Below are positions 1 to 7,510 of a DNA stretch of 15,217 nucleotides, one piece after another. This DNA is from Verrucomicrobiia bacterium (lineage in GTDB: Bacteria > Verrucomicrobiota > Verrucomicrobiia > Opitutales > Opitutaceae). A program made the position numbers and the translations under genes. The notes under the pieces were generated by a model. It did no database searches, was not told the DNA's origin, and saw only the letters and a list, made by a program, of their open reading frames with translations. The stretch lies in NCBI GenBank assembly GCA_030424825.1, contig JAUHWE010000028.1, forward strand, positions 1 to 15,217, written 5' to 3'. Every line of letters starts with the position of its first letter. The first letter of the stretch is position 1.

Positions 1-3000
1 CATGAACCGATTCACCCAGCCGACAGCGCACACCCCAATGTCATAACCGTCGCCAGTTTCAACGAACTCGGCCACCTGTCTTCGTTTTCCAACTACGGCA
101 TTGGAAAAGTGGAAGTGGCTGCGCCCGGCTCCAACATTATTTCGACCTGGCACGCATCAACGGATTCCTACGCTTTGCTTAGCGGCACTTCCATGGCCGC
201 GCCGCATATCTCGGGAATGCTCGCGCTCAACTTGTCACTGCGACCGGACGACGACATGAAAACCCATATTGACCGGCTCATTTTCTCGTCGAAGCCATCC
301 GTTTTCCTCAACGAAACCGTTCGATCCCAAGGCATGGCTAGTCTCGCCATCAGCCTCGCCATGGACGAGGTGCTTTACCCACCGATCATTGAGTCGCACT
401 CGCTACTCGACATTTACAAGCAAGCAGGAAAAAACGCCGCATTGAATGTCGTCGTATCCTCCGAATCCGACGTAACGTTCGAATGGCGCTTTCAAGACAG
501 CCCAATTCCCGGGGAGACAGAAACGAATCTCATTCTCGGCAATCTCTACGAGGCCGATGAGGGTGAATACACCTTCGTCGCGCGAAATGAAGATGGAGAG
601 GCCTCTATCACTTTTCAAGTAACCGTTCTTACCCCAGATCCAAGCATGGCTGCGGCCCTGGATATTGACCCGGGTGGTATCGTCTTCACACGTTTCGAAG
701 ATCATTGGCGCGCCTCGGAAGATCCGAAGAGCCGAGGCGGAAGCCACGTCGAAGGCGACCTACCGCCAATCTACCAGGAAACCACGCTTGAATCGATCGT
801 AAGCGGTCCAGGAGAGCTGCGATTTCTCTGGAAACTCGACGGCGTAACACAACGACCCAATTTTCCTACATTCCATGCCGCTGGAGCAATCGATACGCTG
901 ACAGCACAGATAGGTGAATGGCAGCTCGGATCTGTTTTACTCAGGGAAGCGCGAAACTACGAGCTAAAGTGGATTCTCCGCGGCCAGGGGAAGGGAGGCC
1001 AGCAAGCCGGCAAGCTGATCATCGACTATCTCAAAATTTTTCCGATAGGCGCGGTCCCGCCAATTATCTATTTTCAACCCATTGCCGCCACCGCTAAGCC
1101 TTTTGACAGTATTGGCTTCTCCATCGGGGCGAGCGGAACGGGCCTATCCTACGACTGGTACCGCGACGACGAGCTTTTGGACGACGACGATCGCTGGAGA
1201 TACAGTATCAGAAGCGCCACTACCGATGACGAGGGCGACTACCACGTCGTGGTCTCGAACGACTTTGGGTCAGACATCAGCCACAAGGCTCGACTGGAGA
1301 TCGATGAATCGCAAACGCCCGCTTTTTTCATTGAGCGAGACAATGACTTCACCGGAGTCGTCGGATCCGATTTCGAGATCACGCTCGAACATGGAGGAAG
1401 CCCAACCATAGACTACCGGTGGTCCAAAGACGGGGTCGAGCTGCCGGGAGAAGTCGGACCCGTCCTCCGCTTTAGCCCACTGCGAAAGGAACATGGTGGA
1501 CGCTACACAATGGAGATTGAGAATGCCCACGGACCCAGGCAATATAGCAACTCGATTTGGCTACAAACGACGGACCGCAATCTTTCCCCCGACGCAGTGC
1601 TTGGTGAGCGGGACCTTTTTACCCAACGAAGGCGCGAAGGTGATTCATTCGAATTCGACTACTTCATCGAAACAGCATTCCAGCCTGCCCAGTTTCAGTG
1701 GTACCACAATGGCATTCCCATCGCCGGACAAACGAATCGCACTTTGATCCTGAATAACCTCATGCTAGAAAATTCGGGGGACTACTTTATCGAAATTAGA
1801 AATGATCAAGGATCCTACCGTACCGGAAATATTGATCTCGTAGTTGATTTGGGAATTCCCGAAGCCCTTGATGACTTGGAAGAGAATTGGAACATCAGCC
1901 CCAAAGAGGATTTAAGCTGGATAGTGGGCCAGAATGAGGTCAGCTTCGACGGAGAGGACGCGCTTGAGTTTTCAAGACGATATCCATTCGACGAATCCAA
2001 TCGCGACCAAAACGACGACGGCAGTTTTAGCGGATTCATCACCAAGTATATCACGGGACCCACAAACGTAAGCGTATGGTGGAAGCGCACTTCCGAAAAC
2101 GCCTGGTTCGAGGCTTACATTGGATTGCTTCGCCTCAGTAGGTCGAACTGGCGGCCTAAATATCCCAACGCACGTTTTTCGGAAGCAGGTAGCCCGGGCG
2201 AATGGCAGGAGTCCATCATCCACGTGCCCGAGGGCGTCCAGACCGTAAACTGGATCTTCGTCGGTACCAACCCCGACGAAGTCGGCTGGCTCGATCAATT
2301 CACAACGACTCAAAAGCCGGCATTCGTTCAACGTCTCCCCAATAATATCGTCGTCGGTTCAACAGAAGCATCTTTGGCGATTGAGGCATGGGGCGAAGGC
2401 GACCTTGCCTACCAATGGACCAAAAACGGGCTGGAAATCGCAAACGCGAAATCTTCAACTCTTGATATCCCCACAAATTCCTTACAGCCAGAAGATCGAT
2501 TTCGACTAAGCGTAACCTCGGAATTCGGAACCACTACCACACCACCAATTCAGATGTCACCGATCGCCAACCTGTTCGACCAAAGGGCGACTCACTTTGC
2601 CATAGGTGGTGATAGGCATTGGGAGTGGGAATCCCAGATCGGGATACAGTCACTCCTAACTACCCTCGCACCGGGCGAATCAAGCTGGATAGAATTTGAA
2701 GTCAACGGCCCTGCCCTTCTCATGACAGACGCCAATGAAATCGAGGTGACCGTCGACGGCGAGCCTGTCTCCTCTCAGTTATTAGACGCACCAGGAACGC
2801 GATCCGAATACTACTACATCGATTCCAGTGCGGACCTCGTTAGACTCACCGCCAGCAACGGTCTGGAGAACAACAGCGTCGGCACGTTTCCCCTTACCGA
2901 GCCTCGCATCGTGGACCCGATTTATTTCGTGAAAGAAGACCCAGCGAATTTCCGCGAAAACTCACTGTTCTATAAACGGACATTGGCCGTATACTTCGCC

Positions 3001-4668
3001 GCCATGGGACCCGTCGAAATTCGCTGGTACAAAAACGATATCCTCCAGAGAGAAATCCTTTCCTCCTCCGCGAAATACTCCCGATTCTTCGACGACGATG
3101 ACGCCCCCAACGAAGCCAACGACGCGGGTGTGTACTACTGCGAAATTACAGACGTTCACGGAAACATTGCCCGTTCCGAGGATTTCCACATACGCGACGT
3201 GGACACTCGCTCGTTCGGAGAAAACATCGGAGATCCCTCTTTCACGTTATGCGATACGTTCTATCCTTTCACCTACGACACCGAAATCGTTTTAGAAGGC
3301 GACGCATCTGCTAAAGTAATTATTCCCGCCGAATTCGAATCCACCCAATTTCAAATCTGTATTCCCTACAATGCCAAAGGACTCTATCCATTAAGGAAAC
3401 TGAGCGTCCGCCTTTCAGGGACAGATGACGAAACGGAAATCAGCCTCAACGACGGCGAGTATTCCTCGGTAATTCTTGAAAACAGCGAGGAGTGGCAAAG
3501 TTTTTCTCTCAATGGAAATTCCTCTTTTCTCAGTTTCAATATTCGAAAGCCGAAATCAACCGAGGTTACTCTTTGGATCGACGGAGCGTCGACTGATTAT
3601 GGTCTCCGCTTTCTTGAGCAACCTATGCACTTCGCAACCTACTTGAACGGGACCGCCACGTTTTCAGCCACTGCATTCTCCGAAAGCGAGATTTCGTATC
3701 AATGGCGGAAAGAAGGTGAAGACATTCCTGGAGCGAATGAACCCACCTATACAATTGAAAATATCTCTCTTGAAGACCTAGGAGGATACGATGTTGTGGT
3801 TAGCTCGAACGGGACCCAGCTTACGAGTGAATCCGTCTCCCTATCTTTGACCGAAGACCTTGCCTCGGCCATCGAAATGCCTGGTTTGTTAATTAGTACT
3901 TGGGGAAATGAACTTTGGTCCATCGACAATTCCGTATCCATAGATGGCACACGATCCATTCGATCCGGAGAAGTCAAACCGGGCAAGTCTAGCGTAGTAC
4001 GCCTTGAACATCCCTCACCCGGCATGTCATCCGTTTATTTTAATGTTGAATACACAGATGGCATAAAACGCCCTTGGGAAAATAGATCCGAAATAAGCTC
4101 CTATGGCAATTTCGCTCAAACCTATGGATTTTCAACAGAAGGCAATATATCCAGCCAGCAAGAAGAAGCGAAATTCTATCGATTGGATCGGTTTTCCTTC
4201 TCTCCCTTAACCAGCATAAGCTACAACGAATGGATCGACCGCAGCGCTACCCTATCTTCGGCTACCAGCAACTCAAGCAACGTTCTATCAGACCAGCTCG
4301 AGGATTCGGACGACGATGGAATTCCCAATCTACTTGAGTATCTTTTCGACCTAGACCCATTTAACAAAAGTAAACTACCTGCCATCGAATTCAAAACCAT
4401 AGACAATCAACTGATCGCGAACCTCGATTATCGTTTCGCTGCCACTGGTGCCTATACGGTGAGCATCGAACTCAGCGAGGATCTCTTAAATTGGTATCCT
4501 ATTTCTACCGGCAAAGAACAAATTCTCGACGCGAACTCGAAATACTTCCAAGTCAATTCAAGCCTCGAATGGCCAACCAATCCCCCAAAGCTCCGCTTCC
4601 TTCGTTTAAGGACGATCGAATCGGGCTCTTTCGAATCACCCATTCGCACTAACGCCGCCAACAAATAA
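1..4668 (+). CDS. Secreted subtilisin-family (S8) protease with multiple Ig-like domains, 5'-truncated
   Basis: The frame is open from base 1, so the true start and the Asp/His part of the catalytic triad lie upstream. Visible are 'NVITVASFNELGHLSSFSN', then 'VAAPG', then 'SGTSMAAPH' with the nucleophile Ser codon at 190-192, the signature of peptidase family S8. After the protease end come about seven Ig-like domains, each with a central Trp and a 'D.G.Y' strand: about 382-630, 1057-1302, 1318-1569, 1603-1848, 2317-2556, 2920-3192 and 3604-3849. Between them are beta-rich modules of roughly 120-150 residues. Near the C-terminus (4303-4347) is an acidic 'DSDDDGIPNLLEYLF' stretch, followed by a final domain containing 'ELSEDLLNWYP', an arrangement frequent in Verrucomicrobia exoproteins. 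No transmembrane anchor or sorting signal is seen at the end. Likely an extracellular or surface protease; its substrate is unknown. The S8 call is firm and the domain borders are approximate. Confidence 0.93.
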   Translation, partial: HEPIHPADSAHPNVITVASFNELGHLSSFSNYGIGKVEVAAPGSNIISTWHASTDSYALLSGTSMAAPHISGMLALNLSLRPDDDMKTHIDRLIFSSKPSVFLNETVRSQGMASLAISLAMDEVLYPPIIESHSLLDIYKQAGKNAALNVVVSSESDVTFEWRFQDSPIPGETETNLILGNLYEADEGEYTFVARNEDGEASITFQVTVLTPDPSMAAALDIDPGGIVFTRFEDHWRASEDPKSRGGSHVEGDLPPIYQETTLESIVSGPGELRFLWKLDGVTQRPNFPTFHAAGAIDTLTAQIGEWQLGSVLLREARNYELKWILRGQGKGGQQAGKLIIDYLKIFPIGAVPPIIYFQPIAATAKPFDSIGFSIGASGTGLSYDWYRDDELLDDDDRWRYSIRSATTDDEGDYHVVVSNDFGSDISHKARLEIDESQTPAFFIERDNDFTGVVGSDFEITLEHGGSPTIDYRWSKDGVELPGEVGPVLRFSPLRKEHGGRYTMEIENAHGPRQYSNSIWLQTTDRNLSPDAVLGERDLFTQRRREGDSFEFDYFIETAFQPAQFQWYHNGIPIAGQTNRTLILNNLMLENSGDYFIEIRNDQGSYRTGNIDLVVDLGIPEALDDLEENWNISPKEDLSWIVGQNEVSFDGEDALEFSRRYPFDESNRDQNDDGSFSGFITKYITGPTNVSVWWKRTSENAWFEAYIGLLRLSRSNWRPKYPNARFSEAGSPGEWQESIIHVPEGVQTVNWIFVGTNPDEVGWLDQFTTTQKPAFVQRLPNNIVVGSTEASLAIEAWGEGDLAYQWTKNGLEIANAKSSTLDIPTNSLQPEDRFRLSVTSEFGTTTTPPIQMSPIANLFDQRATHFAIGGDRHWEWESQIGIQSLLTTLAPGESSWIEFEVNGPALLMTDANEIEVTVDGEPVSSQLLDAPGTRSEYYYIDSSADLVRLTASNGLENNSVGTFPLTEPRIVDPIYFVKEDPANFRENSLFYKRTLAVYFAAMGPVEIRWYKNDILQREILSSSAKYSRFFDDDDAPNEANDAGVYYCEITDVHGNIARSEDFHIRDVDTRSFGENIGDPSFTLCDTFYPFTYDTEIVLEGDASAKVIIPAEFESTQFQICIPYNAKGLYPLRKLSVRLSGTDDETEISLNDGEYSSVILENSEEWQSFSLNGNSSFLSFNIRKPKSTEVTLWIDGASTDYGLRFLEQPMHFATYLNGTATFSATAFSESEISYQWRKEGEDIPGANEPTYTIENISLEDLGGYDVVVSSNGTQLTSESVSLSLTEDLASAIEMPGLLISTWGNELWSIDNSVSIDGTRSIRSGEVKPGKSSVVRLEHPSPGMSSVYFNVEYTDGIKRPWENRSEISSYGNFAQTYGFSTEGNISSQQEEAKFYRLDRFSFSPLTSISYNEWIDRSATLSSATSNSSNVLSDQLEDSDDDGIPNLLEYLFDLDPFNKSKLPAIEFKTIDNQLIANLDYRFAATGAYTVSIELSEDLLNWYPISTGKEQILDANSKYFQVNSSLEWPTNPPKLRFLRLRTIESGSFESPIRTNAANK

Positions 4669-4682
4669 CCTGACTCGCAAAA

Positions 4683-4699
4683 GACCTCTACCTGAGGTC
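4683..4699. terminator. Short hairpin after the protease gene
   Basis: Six-base arms (GACCTC/GAGGTC) enclose a five-base loop 14 bases after the protease stop codon. There is no T-run, so it is a weak candidate terminator or mRNA end stabiliser. Confidence 0.25.
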
Positions 4700-4763
4700 A
4701 ACGAAGCTTCACGGTGCGCACCAACTGGGAATCGATTACCCCATAAAAGGCCAAAGACAAAAA

Positions 4764-5108
4764 TTGGAATCCGAAAGCATTAATGTCCTATTTGTCTGCT
4801 CGATGAACAAGTGGAGAAGCCCGACAGCAGAAAAAATATACCGCAAGAAGGCATTGCTGAATACACGATCCGCGGGCACTAGCTCAAAGGCCCGCCATCA
4901 CGTTTCCCACAACGAAATTAAGTGGGCGGATGTAGTCATTGTTATGGAATCTAAGCACAAACAAAGATTGCTAGCAGATCATCCAGAAGCCATGAAGTAT
5001 CGAGAAGTCCACGTTCTGGACATCGAAGACAATTACAAATTCATGGATCCAGAACTGATTGATGAGCTTCGAACCGCGATCGATCCCATACTTCAGGACT
5101 ATGTTTAA
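4764..5108 (+). CDS. Small low-molecular-weight protein tyrosine phosphatase (COG4551 type)
   Basis: This 114-residue cytosolic protein has the P-loop 'CSMNKWRSPTAEKIYR', where Cys12 and Arg18 form the C-x5-R signature of low-molecular-weight tyrosine phosphatases. Downstream are 'RSAGTSSKAR', 'WADVVIVMESKHKQRL' and 'VLDIEDNYKFMDPEL'. The last is the short-family version of the acidic loop, with Asp95-Pro96 the likely general-acid segment. Length and motifs match the roughly 110-residue subfamily rather than the 150-residue classical enzymes. It should hydrolyse phosphotyrosine or a related phosphoester, but the partner cannot be told. I see no in-frame ATG before the P-loop; the proposed start is TTG at 4764, with a purine stretch AAAAGG about 13 bases before it. 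It is the only gene here with even a weak Shine-Dalgarno-like sequence. No kinase or polysaccharide-export gene is adjacent. Confidence 0.88.
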   Translation: MESESINVLFVCSMNKWRSPTAEKIYRKKALLNTRSAGTSSKARHHVSHNEIKWADVVIVMESKHKQRLLADHPEAMKYREVHVLDIEDNYKFMDPELIDELRTAIDPILQDYV

Positions 5109-5116
5109 ATAAACAA

Positions 5117-5164
5117 GGCCCTAGACTAGCAGCAGTTCTTATTGCACCATGCTAGTCTAGAGCC
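5117..5164. terminator. Strong inverted repeat after the phosphatase gene
   Basis: An 11-bp perfect stem pairs CTAGACTAGCA (5121-5131) with TGCTAGTCTAG (5150-5160). It extends by GGC/GCC across one C/A mismatch, giving about 15 positions around an 18-base loop. It starts 8 bases after the phosphatase stop. No clear T-run follows on +; on - the stem is followed by TTGTTTATTT. Likely a (possibly bidirectional) terminator. Each arm holds two CTAG tetranucleotides. Confidence 0.6.
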
Positions 5165-5346
5165 CATTTAAGTAACATAACCAATCTGCGAACACTAATC
5201 CGGACATCACTCCGCTACGGCCTACGCGCATTGCCTCCGCGTAATCACAAGAGGAATAAAACCGTGAACCTCCACAAAGATAATTCCCTCTGAAGCCGAC
5301 GATCGTTGACTTCAATCAGGCTCGGTTTCATTCTCACTTCCTCCTT

Positions 5347-6972
5347 ATGTATTCATTATCGAATTATTTTAAGCTTCTGGGTTTCGTTTGGATTCTTTTC
5401 CCAGTTTACTTTCTTCTCGAAGGACATGAGCATCTTCCGGTTACGCACAACTTCTATTCTACTTCCGACTATGATGGTCGACCGCTGAAGATTATGGTTA
5501 TCGATCGCTTAACCGGAGAACCGCTGTCTGCCCGTATCAGCTTTGAATTGGACGGTGTCGACTATGTGCCTGAATACGTCAACGAGCACGGGATACGTTT
5601 CACTTCCATCCACAAGCGAAGCCAGCACTCCTTCACGGCTGTTTTTGCTCTGAAATCCGGGATTCTAGAGGTAGGCGTTCCCGAGGATGCGAAGTCGGTG
5701 TCCGTCACCGCGACCCACGGTTTCGAGTACGTTCCTAGTACCGTGGAAACGGTCCTTTCTGACGAAACTCCCCTCCTAGATCTGAAACTCGAACGTTGGT
5801 CCCCTATTAGGGATAACGGATGGATCGCCATCGACGAGCACCTTCACTTCGATCGGCTGGAACCCAGGGACGATCGTCTCTGGCTGGCTATGCTCGAAGC
5901 GGATGGATTGAATACAGGTCACTTCATGGTTCTGAAAGGAGGCATGACTCCGGGGATTTGGTCCCGGCAATACGCGTTCGGCAAAGCCGGTCAAGTGATC
6001 CGCGAAAGCCAGTCCATCATCCCCGGACAAGAATATCGCGACTCCGCTCAAGGGCACATAAATCTGCTCGGGCTCAATCGACCGATTGAACCCTACTCTA
6101 CCGGAGGGATGGGCTGGCCAGCGATCGTCGAAAACTTTCCCCCTCTTCACGATATTTTTTCTGAGGCAAAAAAGAGAAACGGCTTTGTCGGGGTCGCCCA
6201 TGGAGGTTCCCTAGGAAGCCAGTCGACCGCCGTGGCCGACGCGATTTTGGGAAAGGTCGACTTCTGGGAAATCAGCAACGGCTTCATCTACCAAACCGAT
6301 ACCTGGTACCGCCTGATGAACTGTGGGTACTTTCTCCCTCCGATGGCGGGAACCGATCTGCCCAACTCCTCCTACCGGGATCCCTGGCAACCCTTCCTTG
6401 GGTCGATCCGCACCTACGTGCACAGCAACGGTCATGTCGATTTCGACTCATTCAAAACATCGACTGAAAACGGACGCGTATTCATTACCGGAGGACCGAT
6501 CATCGACTTGACCATCGATGGCAAAGCCATGGGAGAGACACTCCTGATGTCGAAGCCAGGAATCGTATCCTTAAAAGCGCAAATTTCATCCCCTCGACCC
6601 CTAAGCGAATTCGGACTGGTCCGGAATGGGCTCCCATTAGAAGCTAACGTTAAGCAGGTTCTCGAAGGAGGTATCCACAAATGGGTAATCGAGGAGAAAA
6701 TCGAACTCGATGAAAGCAGCTGGATCGCGGCATGGGGGAAAGGAATTCACATTCCCGCCCAGAAGATTGACGCCATGGCCCACACCAACGCCATTCGAGT
6801 GATCATTGACGGAAAGCCGATACGGTCCGAAAGCGACCAAGCTTTCTTCCTAAACCAGCTTCGTGAAAGTCGTGACTACTATCGTGAAAAGGGAGCCTAT
6901 AAAAACGATTCCCAACGCGCTCGTGCAGTCAGCCTGTTTGATCAGGCAATAGAAAATTTGCTTAGCCGATAG
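5347..6972 (+). CDS. Exported PHP-domain metallohydrolase of the CehA/McbA type
   Basis: The 541-residue protein starts with a hydrophobic segment (about residues 8-24), an export signal or N-terminal anchor. Residues 45-150 form a beta-rich domain of carboxypeptidase-regulatory-like look. The catalytic PHP-like domain follows, with metal ligands in the expected order: 'DEHLH' (Asp163, His165, His167), 'GQEYRDSAQGH' (Glu229, His237), 'VAHGG' (His285) and 'AGTDLPNS' (Asp337). Residues 380-490 are another beta-sandwich and the C-terminus is helical. The name CehA comes from a carbaryl-hydrolase relative; homologues are numerous in Verrucomicrobia and Planctomycetes and the natural substrate is generally unknown, so a metal-dependent esterase, amidase or phosphoesterase role is inference. 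The ATG at 5347 is chosen because it precedes the hydrophobic segment; the bases before it (CTTCCTCCTT) are pyrimidines, not a Shine-Dalgarno. Upstream, 5165-5346 holds only minor hairpins (5223-5243 and 5250-5291). Confidence 0.85.
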   Translation: MYSLSNYFKLLGFVWILFPVYFLLEGHEHLPVTHNFYSTSDYDGRPLKIMVIDRLTGEPLSARISFELDGVDYVPEYVNEHGIRFTSIHKRSQHSFTAVFALKSGILEVGVPEDAKSVSVTATHGFEYVPSTVETVLSDETPLLDLKLERWSPIRDNGWIAIDEHLHFDRLEPRDDRLWLAMLEADGLNTGHFMVLKGGMTPGIWSRQYAFGKAGQVIRESQSIIPGQEYRDSAQGHINLLGLNRPIEPYSTGGMGWPAIVENFPPLHDIFSEAKKRNGFVGVAHGGSLGSQSTAVADAILGKVDFWEISNGFIYQTDTWYRLMNCGYFLPPMAGTDLPNSSYRDPWQPFLGSIRTYVHSNGHVDFDSFKTSTENGRVFITGGPIIDLTIDGKAMGETLLMSKPGIVSLKAQISSPRPLSEFGLVRNGLPLEANVKQVLEGGIHKWVIEEKIELDESSWIAAWGKGIHIPAQKIDAMAHTNAIRVIIDGKPIRSESDQAFFLNQLRESRDYYREKGAYKNDSQRARAVSLFDQAIENLLSR

Positions 6973-6989
6973 GAGACACTTTAATAATG

Positions 6990-7011
6990 ACCTTCGCGGA
7001 TCGAGGAAGGT
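6990..7011. terminator. Small hairpin after the CehA-like gene
   Basis: Six-base arms ACCTTC/GAAGGT lie 17 bases after the stop codon of the metallohydrolase. There is no T-run, so a terminator role is only possible. Confidence 0.2.
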
Positions 7012-7033
7012 AGTTCGACATCGTCGCCGATAT

Positions 7034-7148
7034 AGGTAGCGGGCGATCTCCGAGCACCCACCCAATAGATACACCAATGGGCGCTCGGAGATCGCCCGCT
7101 ACCAATGTCAGCAACCAAGCAAGCTTCGAGGTATTTACCCGAAGGGAA
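7034..7148 (-). repeat. Two-hairpin intergenic repeat, copy 1
   Basis: This 115-base element is matched at 112 of 115 positions by 11585-11699 in the same orientation. It has a long hairpin with 26-base arms (7035-7060 and 7078-7103, one mismatch), a 20-base linker and a small hairpin (7124-7144, CTTCG/CGAAG outer stem). The three differences from copy 2 are at 7043, 7056 and 7064, all purine transitions in the left arm or loop; the last 84 bases are identical. The stem mismatch (A7056 against C7082) becomes G.U if the minus strand is transcribed, so the minus strand is given, tentatively. It sits between the convergent ends of the metallohydrolase and sulfatase genes. Confidence 0.85.
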
Positions 7149-7172
7149 TAAACGCAGCACGCCCGGCTTCTA

Positions 7173-7210
7173 GCCTGTTTCATTTAACGATAAACAGGCA
7201 GGATGCCTGT
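7173..7210. repeat. Overlapping short palindromes
   Basis: GCCTGTTT (7173-7180) can pair with AAACAGGC (7192-7199), while ACAGGCA (7194-7200) can pair with TGCCTGT (7204-7210). The two hairpins share the middle arm and exclude each other. They lie directly after repeat copy 1 and may belong to a degraded neighbour of it. Confidence 0.5.
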
Positions 7211-7220
7211 ACTACTTTTA

Positions 7221-7278
7221 ATGGGCGTTCGGCTTGTGCCGCCGTAGCTTCGGCGAAGGAGTGAGGTAGCCCGCTACC
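7221..7278. repeat. Palindromic repeat sharing its ends with the 115-base element
   Basis: It begins AATGGGCGTTCGG and ends GCCCGCTACC. The right arm of the 115-base element begins AATGGGCGCTCGG and ends with the same ten bases, so this looks like that arm with about 30 extra bases inside. The inner part has CGCCG-TAGCTT-CGGCG and the end is GGTAGC-CC-GCTACC, both self-complementary. Probably another member of the same repeat superfamily. Confidence 0.6.
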
Positions 7279-7327
7279 AAACAATGACGGGGCTTCTAGA
7301 GCATTTCTTCTTTCCCTGGTCGATCAG

Positions 7328-7461
7328 GTAGGGCAAGAGCGTCCCGCTCTGCCGTGGAGCCTATCCTCAAATCAACCCATTTTTTAATCTCAACCGATGC
7401 GGCGTAGCGCAAGCGCTAGCCCTACAAAAAACACCGCGGAGCGGGGCACTCTCGCCCTACC
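7328..7461. repeat. 134-base element with imperfect terminal inverted repeats
   Basis: Bases 7329-7358 match the reverse complement of 7431-7460 at about 24 of 30 positions, beginning GTAGGGC on each side. The left end can also fold alone (GGC-A-AGAGCG/CGCTCT-GCC, 7332-7353). Inside lies TAGCGC-AA-GCGCTA (7405-7418) followed by GCCCTAC. No reading frame is evident inside, so it resembles a MITE or a BIME-like composite. The following 7462-7510, up to the sulfatase stop, shows nothing recognisable. Confidence 0.55.
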
Positions 7462-7510
7462 CGGGTTGCCAAAACTCCTTGATTATTGGATACGTGTATA
7501 CCGAAGCCCG

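Noticed and set aside
5776..6201. Minus-strand frame of 141 codons inside the metallohydrolase gene
   Set aside because: It is antisense to the PHP metal-binding region and shows no independent domain or signal.
7034..7148. Ordinary intrinsic terminator
   Set aside because: The stem is far longer than usual, no T-run follows on either strand, and conservation extends through the linker and second hairpin, so a repeat element explains it better.
7034..7461. CRISPR array
   Set aside because: The repeats are different palindromic units of unequal length, with no regular spacer pattern and no cas gene.
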